Positions 7,436 through 15,853 of a stretch of DNA of 22,432 bases are shown in pieces. The number at the start of each line of letters is the position of its first letter. Positions within the stretch are counted from its first letter, which is position 1. The notes under the pieces are model-generated. The model worked only from the letters and a program-made list of their open reading frames with translations. It was not told the origin of the DNA and made no database searches. Source of the DNA: Deltaproteobacteria bacterium (GTDB lineage: Bacteria; Desulfobacterota; Syntrophia; Syntrophales; UBA2210); assembly GCA_016935935.1 (NCBI GenBank), contig JAFGPZ010000078.1:1-22432 (forward strand), given 5' to 3'. Made by a program: the position numbers and the translations under genes.

Positions 7436-7484
7436 ATACTTAGACTCTTTTATATTAACAACTATGATACGGCGGATTATACAA

Positions 7485-8270
7485 TCATTGTTCGATTTTA
7501 AGCAACTCCACTTCAAAAATCAGAACTTCATTTGGGCCGATATCCTGTCCCGCGCCTCTTTCACCGTAGGCGAGTTCAGATGGGATAAAAAGTTTGTATT
7601 TACCTCCCACGTTCATTAGTAAAAGTGCTTCAGTCCATCCCTTAATGACTCCTTTGACGGGAAAGGAAGCCGGCGTGTTCCGCGCGTAAGAACTGTCGAA
7701 TTCCGCACCGTCGATAGTTGTTCCTCTATAGTGAACGGTGACTTGGTCGGTTTCTGAAGGGGCGGTCCCTTGACCTTTTCTGAGAGTGACATATTGCAAT
7801 CCGCTCTTTGTAGTCACAACGTCTTCCTTCTTTTTATTATCTTCCAGAAATCTTTTCCCTTTTGCCAGGGCTTCTCCGGCTGATAATTTATACTTTTCTT
7901 CCTCTTTCTTTCTCAGCCTCTCGGAGAGGTTGCTCATGATTTTCTTCGCTTCTTCCTGATTCACCCTGAGCGGTTTTTCATTAAAGCTATCCCGAATTCC
8001 GGCGACCAAAGTGTTGAGATTAATCTCATCTTTCATTTCTAATAATGATTTTGATATATTGGTTCCTATAAGATAGCTTGCCTTGTCCTTCTCTGTTTTA
8101 AGATTACCGGGTCTTTCCTCGCTGGCTGCGACACCAAAGCCAGCAAGGAAAAGAATCAGACTGCTCAAAAACACAAAAACAGCAACAGGTCTCACAAGAA
8201 TGCCTCTCTTTGTAGATGTTGATATATGTCTTGACATTGCATCACTCTCTTTCCCTTTAAGGCACTTCAT
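7485..8270 (-). CDS. FKBP-type peptidyl-prolyl cis-trans isomerase (Mip/FkpA-like)
   Basis: A 261-residue exported prolyl isomerase and likely periplasmic chaperone. A signal segment (about 28-49) is followed by an N-terminal dimerisation region with the typical ASYLIGTNISKSL opening (64-76), a linking charged helix (about 105-148) and a complete FKBP domain (about 155-261). Active-site residues of the fold are present: Tyr181, Phe191-Asp192, Val208-Ile209, Trp212, Tyr235 and Phe252. The hydrophobic core ends at AAS/EE, so cleavage or lipid-free release is plausible; I see no clear lipobox. The ATG overlaps the stop of the NYN gene as ATGA, with GGAG eight bases upstream, so translation is probably coupled. 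A second in-frame ATG at 8237 would give a shorter, more usual signal peptide. Confidence 0.93.
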   Translation of the reverse strand: MKCLKGKESDAMSRHISTSTKRGILVRPVAVFVFLSSLILFLAGFGVAASEERPGNLKTEKDKASYLIGTNISKSLLEMKDEINLNTLVAGIRDSFNEKPLRVNQEEAKKIMSNLSERLRKKEEEKYKLSAGEALAKGKRFLEDNKKKEDVVTTKSGLQYVTLRKGQGTAPSETDQVTVHYRGTTIDGAEFDSSYARNTPASFPVKGVIKGWTEALLLMNVGGKYKLFIPSELAYGERGAGQDIGPNEVLIFEVELLKIEQ

Positions 8271-9076
8271 TCCGAGGACTCCAATTCCGTAATCATAAGA
8301 TGCCCATCCTTATTCCTTCTGGTTTTAAACCATCCCTTTTTCTCAAATTCCCTTGCCAGGGTGGTCATTTTCTTATACCTCGTGTTCTTGATCCTGAACG
8401 ATTTATCCAACTGCCGCATCTTATTGGCGACGGTATTTAAAAGATGCTCCTCGCTGGGATCAAGGCTTGTGAATACTTTTTTAAACAGCGTTTCGGCTAT
8501 TTTATCCTTTGTCCTTTCATCCGCCTCTTCTGATTGCGGTTTTTTATCTTCTTTTGTCTCGTCGTCCTTCTTAGGCGCCTTCACCGGTTTGTCTTCTTTT
8601 GGAATGACTTTATGAATTTGAGGGTGGGGGAGGGCTATGATATTATCCGTACAATTGGTGAAGATTGGTCTTTGCGCGTCACCTTCCTTGGTAATCAGCC
8701 AGACCTCCTTCCCGTGTTTTCTCAGAAGGTCCATAATAACGGAAAAGTCAGAGTCGCTTGTAACAAAAACAAATCGGTCAATAGAAGGTTTATCCAAATA
8801 GAGTTTTTCAAAGGCATCAAGACTTATAATTAAATCTGCCCTGTTTTTTTTACCGGAGACATGAGGTGCTTCACGAATCTCGAAATTATGGTTTATCAAC
8901 TGCGTCCGTAATTTTGCGATAGAATTCGTGTTTCCGCAGGCAAATTTTACGGCAAAAATATACTCTTCAGGGGCCTCTTTGTCCTCTTCCAGGATAATGT
9001 CCTGCAGCATATCATCGAGAGACAGTTTCCCTGCTACATTTTCAAGATCGATGTAGAGGGCAATAAATTTTCTCAT
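8267..9076 (-). CDS. NYN domain (LabA/DUF88) putative RNase with C-terminal LOTUS/OST-HTH domain
   Basis: A 269-residue soluble protein. Residues about 1-150 form a NYN (PIN-like) nuclease domain: IALYIDLENV (Asp10), KKNRADLIISLDAF (Asp81, Asp87) and FVFVTSDSDFSVI (Asp108, Asp110) supply the acidic metal-binding set, and all are present. A charged low-complexity linker follows (about 155-190, Lys/Glu/Asp rich). The end (about 190-265) looks like an OST-HTH/LOTUS winged helix, with spaced helices and the GWFKTRRNKDGHLMITELE wing. NYN-LOTUS proteins are proposed RNA-processing or RNA-degrading factors; the target is unknown. AAAGGAG about nine bases before the ATG supports the start. It overlaps the FKBP gene by ATGA, so the two form an operon despite acting in different compartments. 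Confidence 0.88.
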   Translation of the reverse strand: MRKFIALYIDLENVAGKLSLDDMLQDIILEEDKEAPEEYIFAVKFACGNTNSIAKLRTQLINHNFEIREAPHVSGKKNRADLIISLDAFEKLYLDKPSIDRFVFVTSDSDFSVIMDLLRKHGKEVWLITKEGDAQRPIFTNCTDNIIALPHPQIHKVIPKEDKPVKAPKKDDETKEDKKPQSEEADERTKDKIAETLFKKVFTSLDPSEEHLLNTVANKMRQLDKSFRIKNTRYKKMTTLAREFEKKGWFKTRRNKDGHLMITELESSE

Positions 9077-9301
9077 TCTTTTGCGCTCCTTTTCTGTATT
9101 GTAATTTCAGCAAACAGACCACCTGCTTTGTTAAACAGCACACCTGCCGGCCGACAGCAGTTCCTATATCATTAACATACTTGGGAAGAATCTTCACCAT
9201 GTTATTTTCTTACAGTCTTTGCGGTTTATTTTCCATCTATTCGTTGGTCAGTCCGATTTGTTGACAAAAGCATTGGATGTCTTCCTATTGACGCTATGAA
9301 C

Positions 9302-9329
9302 TTGACAGAGGCTACGAATTTAATATAAA
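9302..9329 (+). promoter_or_regulatory. sigma70-like promoter
   Basis: TTGACA (9302-9307), a 16-base spacer and TATAAA (9324-9329) lie about 33 bases before the ATG at 9362. The -35 is perfect and the -10 matches at five positions. The leader contains AAGGGGG as the ribosome site, about 11 bases before the ATG. Confidence 0.6.
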
Positions 9330-9361
9330 AAGAGCTAAAATCTGAAGGGGGTGTGTAGGAC

Positions 9362-9937
9362 ATGAAAAAAATCCTGGTTGCTTCTATAGTAGTGTTTTTT
9401 TTAGTGAGCTTTTGCGGTGTTAGTTATGCGGGAGATGTAGAGGTTCTGGGAGTCAAATTCCCTGAAGAAAAGGTTGTCAATGGAAAAACACTCAAGCTGA
9501 ATGGAGTGGGGTATCTGAAAAAGCTGTTTATAAAGGTCTATGCGGTAGGTCTCTATCTCGAGAAACCCACCAAAGACGGGGAAGAGGTAATTGTGTCTGA
9601 GCAGATAAAACATGTGTACACACACTACTTGACGGACCTTGCCAAAGCGAAGAAACTTCAGGAAGGATTCGTTGAACTTATAGAAGAAAACAATCCACCT
9701 GAACTGGTTCAGGCCCATAAATCTGATATAGAAAAATACACGTCATGGTTCGACAAGGATATGGCGCCTGGAAAAACTTCAGTTACCACATATGTTCCCG
9801 GTAAGGGGCTCACTCTGGAATGGCAGGGAGAGGTCAAAGGGACTATCCCGGGCAGTGAATTTGCCCAGATGTATTTCAGATATCAGGTTGGTGAAAAGGC
9901 GGACAAGAAGTTAAAGTCCGATCTGCTGGGGCAATAG
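9362..9937 (+). CDS. exported chalcone isomerase-like family protein
   Basis: A 191-residue protein with a clear Sec signal peptide (basic start, hydrophobic core, cleavage near SYA/GD at about residue 23). The mature part follows the bacterial chalcone isomerase-like pattern: VLGVKFPEEKVVNGKTLKLNG, then GYLKKLFIKVYAVGLYLEKP (about 51-70), a middle helical region, and near the end TYVPGKGLTLEWQGEVKGTI (about 144-163) with the FAQMYFRYQVG closure. Most bacterial members are not flavonoid enzymes; they are thought to be periplasmic lipid- or fatty-acid-binding proteins. I do not propose a catalytic role. It is transcribed alone from a good promoter and followed by a convergent HD-domain gene. 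Confidence 0.9.
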   Translation: MKKILVASIVVFFLVSFCGVSYAGDVEVLGVKFPEEKVVNGKTLKLNGVGYLKKLFIKVYAVGLYLEKPTKDGEEVIVSEQIKHVYTHYLTDLAKAKKLQEGFVELIEENNPPELVQAHKSDIEKYTSWFDKDMAPGKTSVTTYVPGKGLTLEWQGEVKGTIPGSEFAQMYFRYQVGEKADKKLKSDLLGQ

Positions 9938-10034
9938 GCGCTGCTGATCTGAACAAAATGAGCGCCTTAGATCCAACATGGCAAAACTCTTTATGATAAG
10001 CGCATTTACTGCGTCACCAATAGACGATATCCCG

Positions 10035-10646
10035 TTACGCATCCATGCATGCCTTTTCATAGGCCCTTAGTTGGCGAGACAATTCTTCGCCATTAAGGAT
10101 TCCGCTCAGATCATCAGGGGTGAGCGGTATGTCGTTGAAAAACTTCTTCTCGAGACTCTCTGTCTTATTCCAAAGCCAGAGAATCCGTTGACGGTTCTCC
10201 CTCTTTTTGCCGTATTTTTGAATGATATAAATCATACGCTCCTCGAGGGAAACTATTCGGTCGTGAAGCACCCGTTTGTCTGCGTAATTTACGATCTCTT
10301 CTTCACGGTGGGATGGTGTTCTGAAATACTCCCTCAGCCTGACATGCTGTCCAACAATATTACCTACGTCTGGATACCCCAGTCCACAAAGGAATTCCTC
10401 GCCTGTAAGGGCATGTGGTTCCTCTGTTTTGAGACTTCTTGTCTTTGTTATATCGTGGAGCAGCGCTGATGCCCGAACCAGATCGCGATCAAGCTTTGCC
10501 CCTGCTTCAATCAAGGAATCAACAATGATGATTGCCACCCTGGAGACCTGTATGGAGTGTGCAACAATGTGATCCATCATCTTCATATTGGACATAATAT
10601 GATAACATTGATTTACAGAAGGGATGCACAATCGACTGTTTTTCAT
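10035..10646 (-). CDS. HD-domain (HDIG-type) metal-dependent phosphohydrolase
   Basis: A 203-residue soluble protein with an HD superfamily core: IVAHSIQVSRVA (His30), ASALLHDITKTRS (His64-Asp65), PHALTGEEFL (His78), IVGQHVRL (His101) and YADKRVLHDRIV (Asp123). This is the metal-ligand pattern of HDIG hydrolases. Such small HD proteins cleave phosphate esters of nucleotides or related small molecules, but the substrate is not predictable here. The C-terminal third (about 124-203) is helical and charged. The ATG at 10646 is kept because IPSVNQCYHIM before the HD core fits the family's usual IPS-x-EEC lead-in. Its ribosome site is weak, and several internal Met codons (residues 18, 21, 23 and 24) could also be used. 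It is a single-gene unit. Confidence 0.87.
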   Translation of the reverse strand: MKNSRLCIPSVNQCYHIMSNMKMMDHIVAHSIQVSRVAIIIVDSLIEAGAKLDRDLVRASALLHDITKTRSLKTEEPHALTGEEFLCGLGYPDVGNIVGQHVRLREYFRTPSHREEEIVNYADKRVLHDRIVSLEERMIYIIQKYGKKRENRQRILWLWNKTESLEKKFFNDIPLTPDDLSGILNGEELSRQLRAYEKACMDA

Positions 10647-10694
10647 CGACTATCTCGTAACATATGGCGAAAAAAAATGCCAGGGTGATTCAAT

Positions 10695-10723
10695 TTGACA
10701 GAAAAGAAAGTACCTGATAGAAA
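10695..10723 (+). promoter_or_regulatory. sigma70-like promoter for the secreted protein/RNase pair
   Basis: A perfect TTGACA (10695-10700), a 17-base spacer and TAGAAA (10718-10723, four of six matches) face the secreted-protein gene. Transcription would begin near 10730, leaving a leader of about 120 bases. That leader contains an inverted repeat TGACAC/GTGTCA at 10750-10755 and 10764-10769. Confidence 0.52.
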
Positions 10724-10851
10724 AATCCGAGAGATTTATATGGTGAAGCTGACACGGTAACGGGTGTCAGGGGAGTGTCATGGAGGATGCTCCTTCGTGT
10801 TGTAGTTTCTTAAACGAGTTTAGTACAAGCTGCAGAAAGGGGATCACTTAC

Positions 10852-11511
10852 ATGTTCGGAAGTTCCAAAATACCATTCCTTTTTCTTTTTTCCATTGTGT
10901 TATTTTTTATTATATTTACAGGGGCCGCTGCCGATGTGGTTATATATCTCAAGAATGGCGAAATAGTCAAAGTGCCTGTAAACAAAGAAGACATAGCCAG
11001 CATTTCCTTTGATGAAAAAAGCGGAGCCGGCGCGAGCATCGATTGGGGGTTTGAATCAGGTACCCTGAGTGGCTGGGAAAAGAAGGGGTTATCCTTTAAT
11101 AACCAGCCCACATACGGAGATAATCCTACGGCCAGACATCGAGCGGAACCATCCCGACATGAGGGAAACTACTGGATAGGCACATATGAAAACCGCTCAA
11201 AGCCTGAAGACAACCCGGGGGGAGTCCAGGGTGAAGAACCAAAGGGAGTGCTTGTGTCTGTACCCTTTGTTATAGAGAAACCTTCAATAACGTTTCTCAT
11301 AGGTGGAGGGTGTAATGTAAACGCAGAACGGGCTGAACTTGTCATCAACGGGGAAGCTGTACTGAAGGCCACGGGACAATGCAGGGAAACGATGGAACGA
11401 CAGTCATGGGATGTATCTCCATACATTGGCCAACGGGCACAGATAAGACTTGTCGATGCTTCAAGCGGGGAATGGGGCCATATAAACTTTGACGATGTCA
11501 GATTTGAATAG
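10852..11511 (+). CDS. secreted protein with galactose-binding-like (carbohydrate-binding-type) domain
   Basis: A 219-residue exported protein. From ATG 10852 there is a signal peptide (hydrophobic about residues 7-27, ending GAAA/DV), which is why I prefer this start. An AAAGGGG nine bases upstream supports it. The frame also reaches ATG 10780, which has GGAG upstream, but that adds 24 unlike residues before the signal. After a short segment VVIYLKNGEIVKVPV (about 29-43), residues about 60-219 form one domain: WGFESGTLSGWEKKG, GNYWIGTYENRS, then SITFLIGGGCN, SWDVSPYIGQRAQIRLVD and the end WGHINFDDVRFE. This pattern is shared with the jelly-roll domains appended to GH32 enzymes and other glycan-binding proteins, so carbohydrate binding is likely but unproven. 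No catalytic module is present. The beta-CASP gene follows 30 bases later. Confidence 0.83.
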   Translation: MFGSSKIPFLFLFSIVLFFIIFTGAAADVVIYLKNGEIVKVPVNKEDIASISFDEKSGAGASIDWGFESGTLSGWEKKGLSFNNQPTYGDNPTARHRAEPSRHEGNYWIGTYENRSKPEDNPGGVQGEEPKGVLVSVPFVIEKPSITFLIGGGCNVNAERAELVINGEAVLKATGQCRETMERQSWDVSPYIGQRAQIRLVDASSGEWGHINFDDVRFE

Positions 11512-11541
11512 TGTTCTTAAATAATTTAAGGGGAGAAGAAG

Positions 11542-13137
11542 ATGATAAAAGTTACCTGCCTCGGCGCTGCCGGTTCTGTTACTGGTTCCAACTATCTGAT
11601 TGAAAACTCAAAGGGAAACAAAATACTGGTAGATTGCGGGCTTTTCCAGGGGGGAAGAGAAATGGAAAAGCGAAACTGGATGGAATGGGGTTTTGATCCC
11701 GGGGAGATCGAGGTCCTTCTCCTTACACATGCCCACATTGATCATAGCGGCCGAATTCCCAAGCTCGTTAAAGATGGGTTTAAGGGAAAGATAATTACTT
11801 CGCCCCCAACAGCGGAGCTCTGTGATATCATGCTTCTCGACTCGGCCCACGTGCAGGAAATGGATGCCGAATGGCAATCGCGAAAGAACAACCGGCAGGG
11901 GAAAAAGGGTATACTGCCGCTTTATAATACAGAGGATGCACAAAGGAGTCTGCAGCATCTCTCTCCTGTCGAGAGAGATCGGATAGTCACAATGGAGTCT
12001 GGAATAAAATTCCGTCTCCGCAATGCCGGCCATATTCTTGGTTCCTCTCTGGTAGAGATGTGGATCAGTGATGCAGGAAGGGAAGTAAAAATCGTCTTTT
12101 CAGGTGATCTGGGGAAACAGAATCAACTGATTGTCAAGGATCCTCATGAGGTTATTGACGCTGATTTTCTCTTTGTCGAGTCTACCTATGGAAACCGCCT
12201 GCACCGCTCTTTCGACGACAGCAAAGTGGAAATGCTGGAGGCGATAAAATACGCTGTGTCGAACAATGAAAAAGTTATTATTCCATCCTTCGCTGTTGAA
12301 AGGACCCAGGAAATAATTTATATGCTTGGAGAATTCCACAGAGAGGGGTCCCTTCCCGATGTTCCAGTATATCTCGACAGCCCTCTCGCCATTAAGGCTA
12401 CGGAAATCTTTCGGAAAAATAAAATGTATTATGATGAAGGGGCGAGAGCCATCGTCGACCAGGGTCTCGACCCCTTCGATATGCCCAATCTGATTTCAAC
12501 GCCTTCGACGGAAGAATCGGTGGCCATCAATTCAAAATCGGGATCCGCCATTGTCATTTCCGCAAGCGGCATGTGCACGGCTGGCAGGATCAAGCATCAT
12601 CTCAAACACAATCTGTGGCGTCCCGGGGCAAGCATTATCATCGTAGGATTCCAGGCTCAGGGAACCACAGGGAGAAAGATCGTGGACGGGGAAAAGGACG
12701 TCAAGATATTCCGTGAGGATGTGGCAGTTAAGGCAAAGGTTTTCACAATAGGAGGATTTTCCGCCCATGCAGATCAGGCAGGACTTCTCCAGTGGGTAGG
12801 CAACTTATCCAAATCAAGGCCCAGGGTATTTATTACCCACGGCGAACTGACTGCGGCGCAGGCGCTGGCGGAGAAAATTGAGGAAAGGTTTCAACTTGAA
12901 ACCTATATCCCCGAATGGAGGGAAGCGCTGAGTCTGGATGCTGGAGAACCAGTGCAGAGGGTCGCAATACCGAAAGAAGCGCCTGATAAGGAACAGGCCG
13001 TACTGCTTTCCCTATCTGCAATTGAAGAAAAACTGGCCCGCATGAGGAATTCAATGGCGGAAGGAGACATGGCAGCAGCGGAAAAGAATTTAGAAAGATT
13101 AAAAAGCATAGAGGAACAACTTCAGGATATTGCGTGA
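11542..13137 (+). CDS. beta-CASP metallo-beta-lactamase-fold RNase-like protein
   Basis: A 531-residue cytoplasmic enzyme of the CPSF73/Ysh1-like bacterial group. The N-terminal metallo-hydrolase core has GAAGSVTGSNYL (about 8-19), the zinc motif LTHAHIDHSGR (His63, His65, Asp67, His68), NAGHILGSS (His164) and FSGDLG (Asp189). A beta-CASP insertion follows, with VESTYGNRLH, IIPSFAVERTQE and SASGMCTAGRIKHHL, and then the RMMBL-type end with GGFSAHADQAGLL and RVFITHGE. Both metal sites appear complete. The C-terminal 40 residues form a charged coiled-coil-like tail. Family members process or degrade RNA endo- and exonucleolytically; the target here is unknown. GGGGAG close before the ATG fixes the start. 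It lies 30 bases after the secreted-protein gene and probably shares its transcript. Confidence 0.92.
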   Translation: MIKVTCLGAAGSVTGSNYLIENSKGNKILVDCGLFQGGREMEKRNWMEWGFDPGEIEVLLLTHAHIDHSGRIPKLVKDGFKGKIITSPPTAELCDIMLLDSAHVQEMDAEWQSRKNNRQGKKGILPLYNTEDAQRSLQHLSPVERDRIVTMESGIKFRLRNAGHILGSSLVEMWISDAGREVKIVFSGDLGKQNQLIVKDPHEVIDADFLFVESTYGNRLHRSFDDSKVEMLEAIKYAVSNNEKVIIPSFAVERTQEIIYMLGEFHREGSLPDVPVYLDSPLAIKATEIFRKNKMYYDEGARAIVDQGLDPFDMPNLISTPSTEESVAINSKSGSAIVISASGMCTAGRIKHHLKHNLWRPGASIIIVGFQAQGTTGRKIVDGEKDVKIFREDVAVKAKVFTIGGFSAHADQAGLLQWVGNLSKSRPRVFITHGELTAAQALAEKIEERFQLETYIPEWREALSLDAGEPVQRVAIPKEAPDKEQAVLLSLSAIEEKLARMRNSMAEGDMAAAEKNLERLKSIEEQLQDIA

Positions 13138-13202
13138 TATAAGATCAACAGTTGGTGAAAATCAATTGTGAAACGCCATCGGTATAAGTGGTTTTTATAG
13201 TC

Positions 13203-15620
13203 TTACATGAAATTGACGGGGTCTATATCAACTTTTATGTCGGGATCCGACCTTTTTGTTCTCTCAAGCAATGCCGTCGTAAAGGCCCGCAGTTTGCCGC
13301 CATGTAAGCCCTTTAGAAGCATGTGCCATCGGTAGCGGCCCTTGATTTTCGCGATGGGGGCCTCCGCCGGACCCATGATATCTACTCCATACTTTGCGCT
13401 TTCAGATCTTGCGACCTCCCCAATCCTACTCGCGAAATTCTTAGTTCTCTCTTCCTGGGGACTTGATATTCTCAGATTGATCATGCGGCTGAAGGGTGGA
13501 TAGCCGAGTTGCCGCCGATTGTTCACTTCTTCTTTGTAAAATTCTTTGTAATTATAACTCCGAGCCAGTGTTATGGCGTAGTGTTCGGGATTGAATGTCT
13601 GAACGATTACACGACCCGGTAAGTCTCCTCTCCCCCCCCTGCCTGCAACCTGTGTAAGAAGCTGAAAGGTCCTCTCAGATGCCCTGAAATCAGGAATATT
13701 CAGCGAAGAATCGGCGGACACCACGCCGACAAGGGTAACGTTAGGATAATCATGCCCCTTGGTAACCATCTGTGTCCCGATCAGTATGTCAGTTTCTCTC
13801 CTGTCAAAGGACCTGAGGATTCTCCCGTGGGAACCCCTTTTTGCTGTGGAATCGCTGTCCATTCGTTCCACTCGAGCCGTCGGAAACAATCTTTTTATCT
13901 CATCCTCAAGTCTTTCTGTTCCCACTCCATAACTTTTCACATTGCTCCCCCGGCAGGAGGAACATATTGGGGGAGATTTTATTGTGAAGTTACAGTAGTG
14001 GCAGCGCAGAGCCCCTTCTCCCGAGTGGTGTGTCAGTGATATGGAACAGTTTAGGCATTTGAATACATGCCCGCAGTCCATGCAGCAGATAAATGTATTA
14101 AACCCCCTTCTGTTTAAAAAAAGGAGAGTCTGCTTCCCGTCAGAAAGTGTGTCTGCGATGGCCTTTTTCAGAGGCCGCGACAAGATGGAAAAATTCCCCT
14201 TTTCCCCCTTCTCATATTTCATATCAATGATGTCGAAGGCAGGCATGGATCTGTCCTCCACCCTTTTCGTCAATTCGAGATATACAAATCCCTTTTCCTG
14301 TGTATTAAAATAGGTGCGTACTGCGGGAGTGGCTGAACCTAGGACGACAGTGGAGGTCGTCATTTTCGCCCTCACAACGGCAATGTCACGCGCATTATAG
14401 GTCATATGATCATCCTGCTTGTATGATCCATCATGCTCCTCATCGATGATTATCAACCTGAGATTCCTGACGGGTGAGAATATGGCTGATCGTGCACCGG
14501 CGATAATACGCGCGTCACCTCTCTGTATCCTCCGCCATTCATCATATTTGGATACCCTGGAAATGCCACTGTGAAGGATGGCGATAATGCTTTCGTCGAA
14601 CCTTTCATTTATTCTGCTGACAAGCTGTGGTGTAAGGGATATTTCGGGAACGAGATATAGAACGCTTCCCCCCATTGCTATAACTTTCTCCATGGCCCGG
14701 AGATAGACTTCCGTCTTACCACTTCCGGTGACACCGTGGAGGAGATAGGGAGAGTACTTATTTGATGAAACACCTTCTACAATCTTGGCAAGGGCTATCG
14801 CCTGTTCGTCAGTGAGTGTAACTGCACCTCGCCCACTACAAAGGTTATCTTCTCTGGCAGGTCTCCTGTAACGTTCTCTCTCTGATACATGAAGGAGGCC
14901 CTTTTTTTCCATACTTTTAATTACAGGACGCGGATTCTTGAATTTTTCTCTGAGAAGTGAAAGGGGGACTTCCCTTTCACTGGCTAAAAGGTCATAGACA
15001 TTTTTCTGTTTTTCTGTAAGTTTGATGCCGGATAATGATTTCCCGGTTTTTCTGATTATAGTCTCTTTTCTGACTTTTATCGCCGGTTCTTTGAGCCTGT
15101 CTTCAACATTCAGAACCCCAATTCCCTGAAGTTTAGTTATGTCATTCCGAAGATGCCTGTTTGGTATTCTGTCCCTCACCTGTTTTATAGAGAGACCTGC
15201 CGGATAATCCTCGAGCATTTTTGCAATGCGTATCTCCCTTTCGGACAATGCCTTCTCATGTGATCCCTTCCACTGAGGTGAAAGCGAAAGCCAGAGACCA
15301 CTCTCCGCATCTATTCCCCCCGGGAGTATCGATTTCAATGCCTTGCCCAGTGGGTACATGTAATAGACCGAAACCCACATGTAAAAGGCCAGATCTGCTT
15401 CCGTAAAAAGGGGGTTCAGATCGAGTACTTCTATTATATCTCTGACGCCCTGCCTGTCTGACACCTCCCATCCAGCCACGATATAGCCCGTCACTTTTCT
15501 CTTTCCCAGAGGGACAAGGACACGTTTGCCTACTTCCACATGTCCGATGAGTTCATGGGGAACGGAATAGGTAAGTTTCTCAATGGAAGAAATGCCAACG
15601 GCTACATCAACATATTTCAT
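13203..15620 (-). CDS. priA: primosomal protein N' (PriA), replication restart helicase
   Basis: An 805-residue 3'-5' superfamily 2 DNA helicase that reloads the replisome at stalled forks. The N-terminal DNA-binding domain starts with YVDVAVGISSIEKLTYSVP and includes the GKRVLVPLGKRKVTGYIV segment. The helicase core has Walker A HGVTGSGKTEVYLR (about 295-308), LVPEISLTPQ (323-332), Walker B IIIDEEHDGSYKQDD (390-404) and VVLGSATP (425-432). The paired zinc module follows, with CCMDCGHVFKCLNC and CHYCNF plus CSSCRG. Later come LIGTQMVTKGHDYPNV and LLTQVAGRGGRGDLPG (motifs V and VI). All key residues and full length are present. It converges with the beta-CASP gene, leaving 65 bases, and diverges from the malonyltransferase-like gene. 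AGGA upstream of the ATG is adequate. Confidence 0.97.
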   Translation of the reverse strand: MKYVDVAVGISSIEKLTYSVPHELIGHVEVGKRVLVPLGKRKVTGYIVAGWEVSDRQGVRDIIEVLDLNPLFTEADLAFYMWVSVYYMYPLGKALKSILPGGIDAESGLWLSLSPQWKGSHEKALSEREIRIAKMLEDYPAGLSIKQVRDRIPNRHLRNDITKLQGIGVLNVEDRLKEPAIKVRKETIIRKTGKSLSGIKLTEKQKNVYDLLASEREVPLSLLREKFKNPRPVIKSMEKKGLLHVSERERYRRPAREDNLCSGRGAVTLTDEQAIALAKIVEGVSSNKYSPYLLHGVTGSGKTEVYLRAMEKVIAMGGSVLYLVPEISLTPQLVSRINERFDESIIAILHSGISRVSKYDEWRRIQRGDARIIAGARSAIFSPVRNLRLIIIDEEHDGSYKQDDHMTYNARDIAVVRAKMTTSTVVLGSATPAVRTYFNTQEKGFVYLELTKRVEDRSMPAFDIIDMKYEKGEKGNFSILSRPLKKAIADTLSDGKQTLLFLNRRGFNTFICCMDCGHVFKCLNCSISLTHHSGEGALRCHYCNFTIKSPPICSSCRGSNVKSYGVGTERLEDEIKRLFPTARVERMDSDSTAKRGSHGRILRSFDRRETDILIGTQMVTKGHDYPNVTLVGVVSADSSLNIPDFRASERTFQLLTQVAGRGGRGDLPGRVIVQTFNPEHYAITLARSYNYKEFYKEEVNNRRQLGYPPFSRMINLRISSPQEERTKNFASRIGEVARSESAKYGVDIMGPAEAPIAKIKGRYRWHMLLKGLHGGKLRAFTTALLERTKRSDPDIKVDIDPVNFM

Positions 15621-15769
15621 GGATGACTAATTCCTGCGTTTATCGGTCTTTTGGATCGTTCAACCAGCCACCTGACATGCATGGCAGTGACCAGGGTGAA
15701 ACTATCAAACACCTGTGACCTTTTCAAGGATAAAAGACCTTACCCCTATCCAACAGTTCTTTACATGTC

Positions 15770-15798
15770 GTAATTTTTAAGATAGATTCACTCGGGTT
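15770..15798 (+). promoter_or_regulatory. putative sigma70-like promoter
   Basis: TTTACA (15770-15775), a 17-base spacer and TAGATT (15793-15798) precede the malonyltransferase-like gene by about 55 bases. The -35 matches the consensus at five of six positions and the -10 at four. The remaining part of the 233-base gap after the priA start shows only a short GGTTT/AAACC inverted repeat. Confidence 0.42.
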
Positions 15799-15835
15799 TT
15801 CGAAACCTTAAATCTTTTGGATAAGATGATGTGAA

Positions 15836-15843
15836 GGGGGAGG
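15836..15843 (+). promoter_or_regulatory. ribosome binding site deciding a TTG start
   Basis: GGGGGAGG ends ten bases before TTG 15854 and only two bases before ATG 15846. The ATG opens a three-codon frame (Met-Leu-Leu-stop) whose TGA overlaps the TTG by two bases. Spacing therefore favours TTG as the true start of the malonyltransferase-like gene, possibly with the mini-frame acting as a small modulator. Confidence 0.6.
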
Positions 15844-15853
15844 ATATGTTACT

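Noticed and set aside
9936..9967. Inverted repeat AGGCGCT/AGCGCCT after the chalcone-isomerase-like gene
   Set aside because: Only seven base pairs with an 18-base loop and no following T tract.
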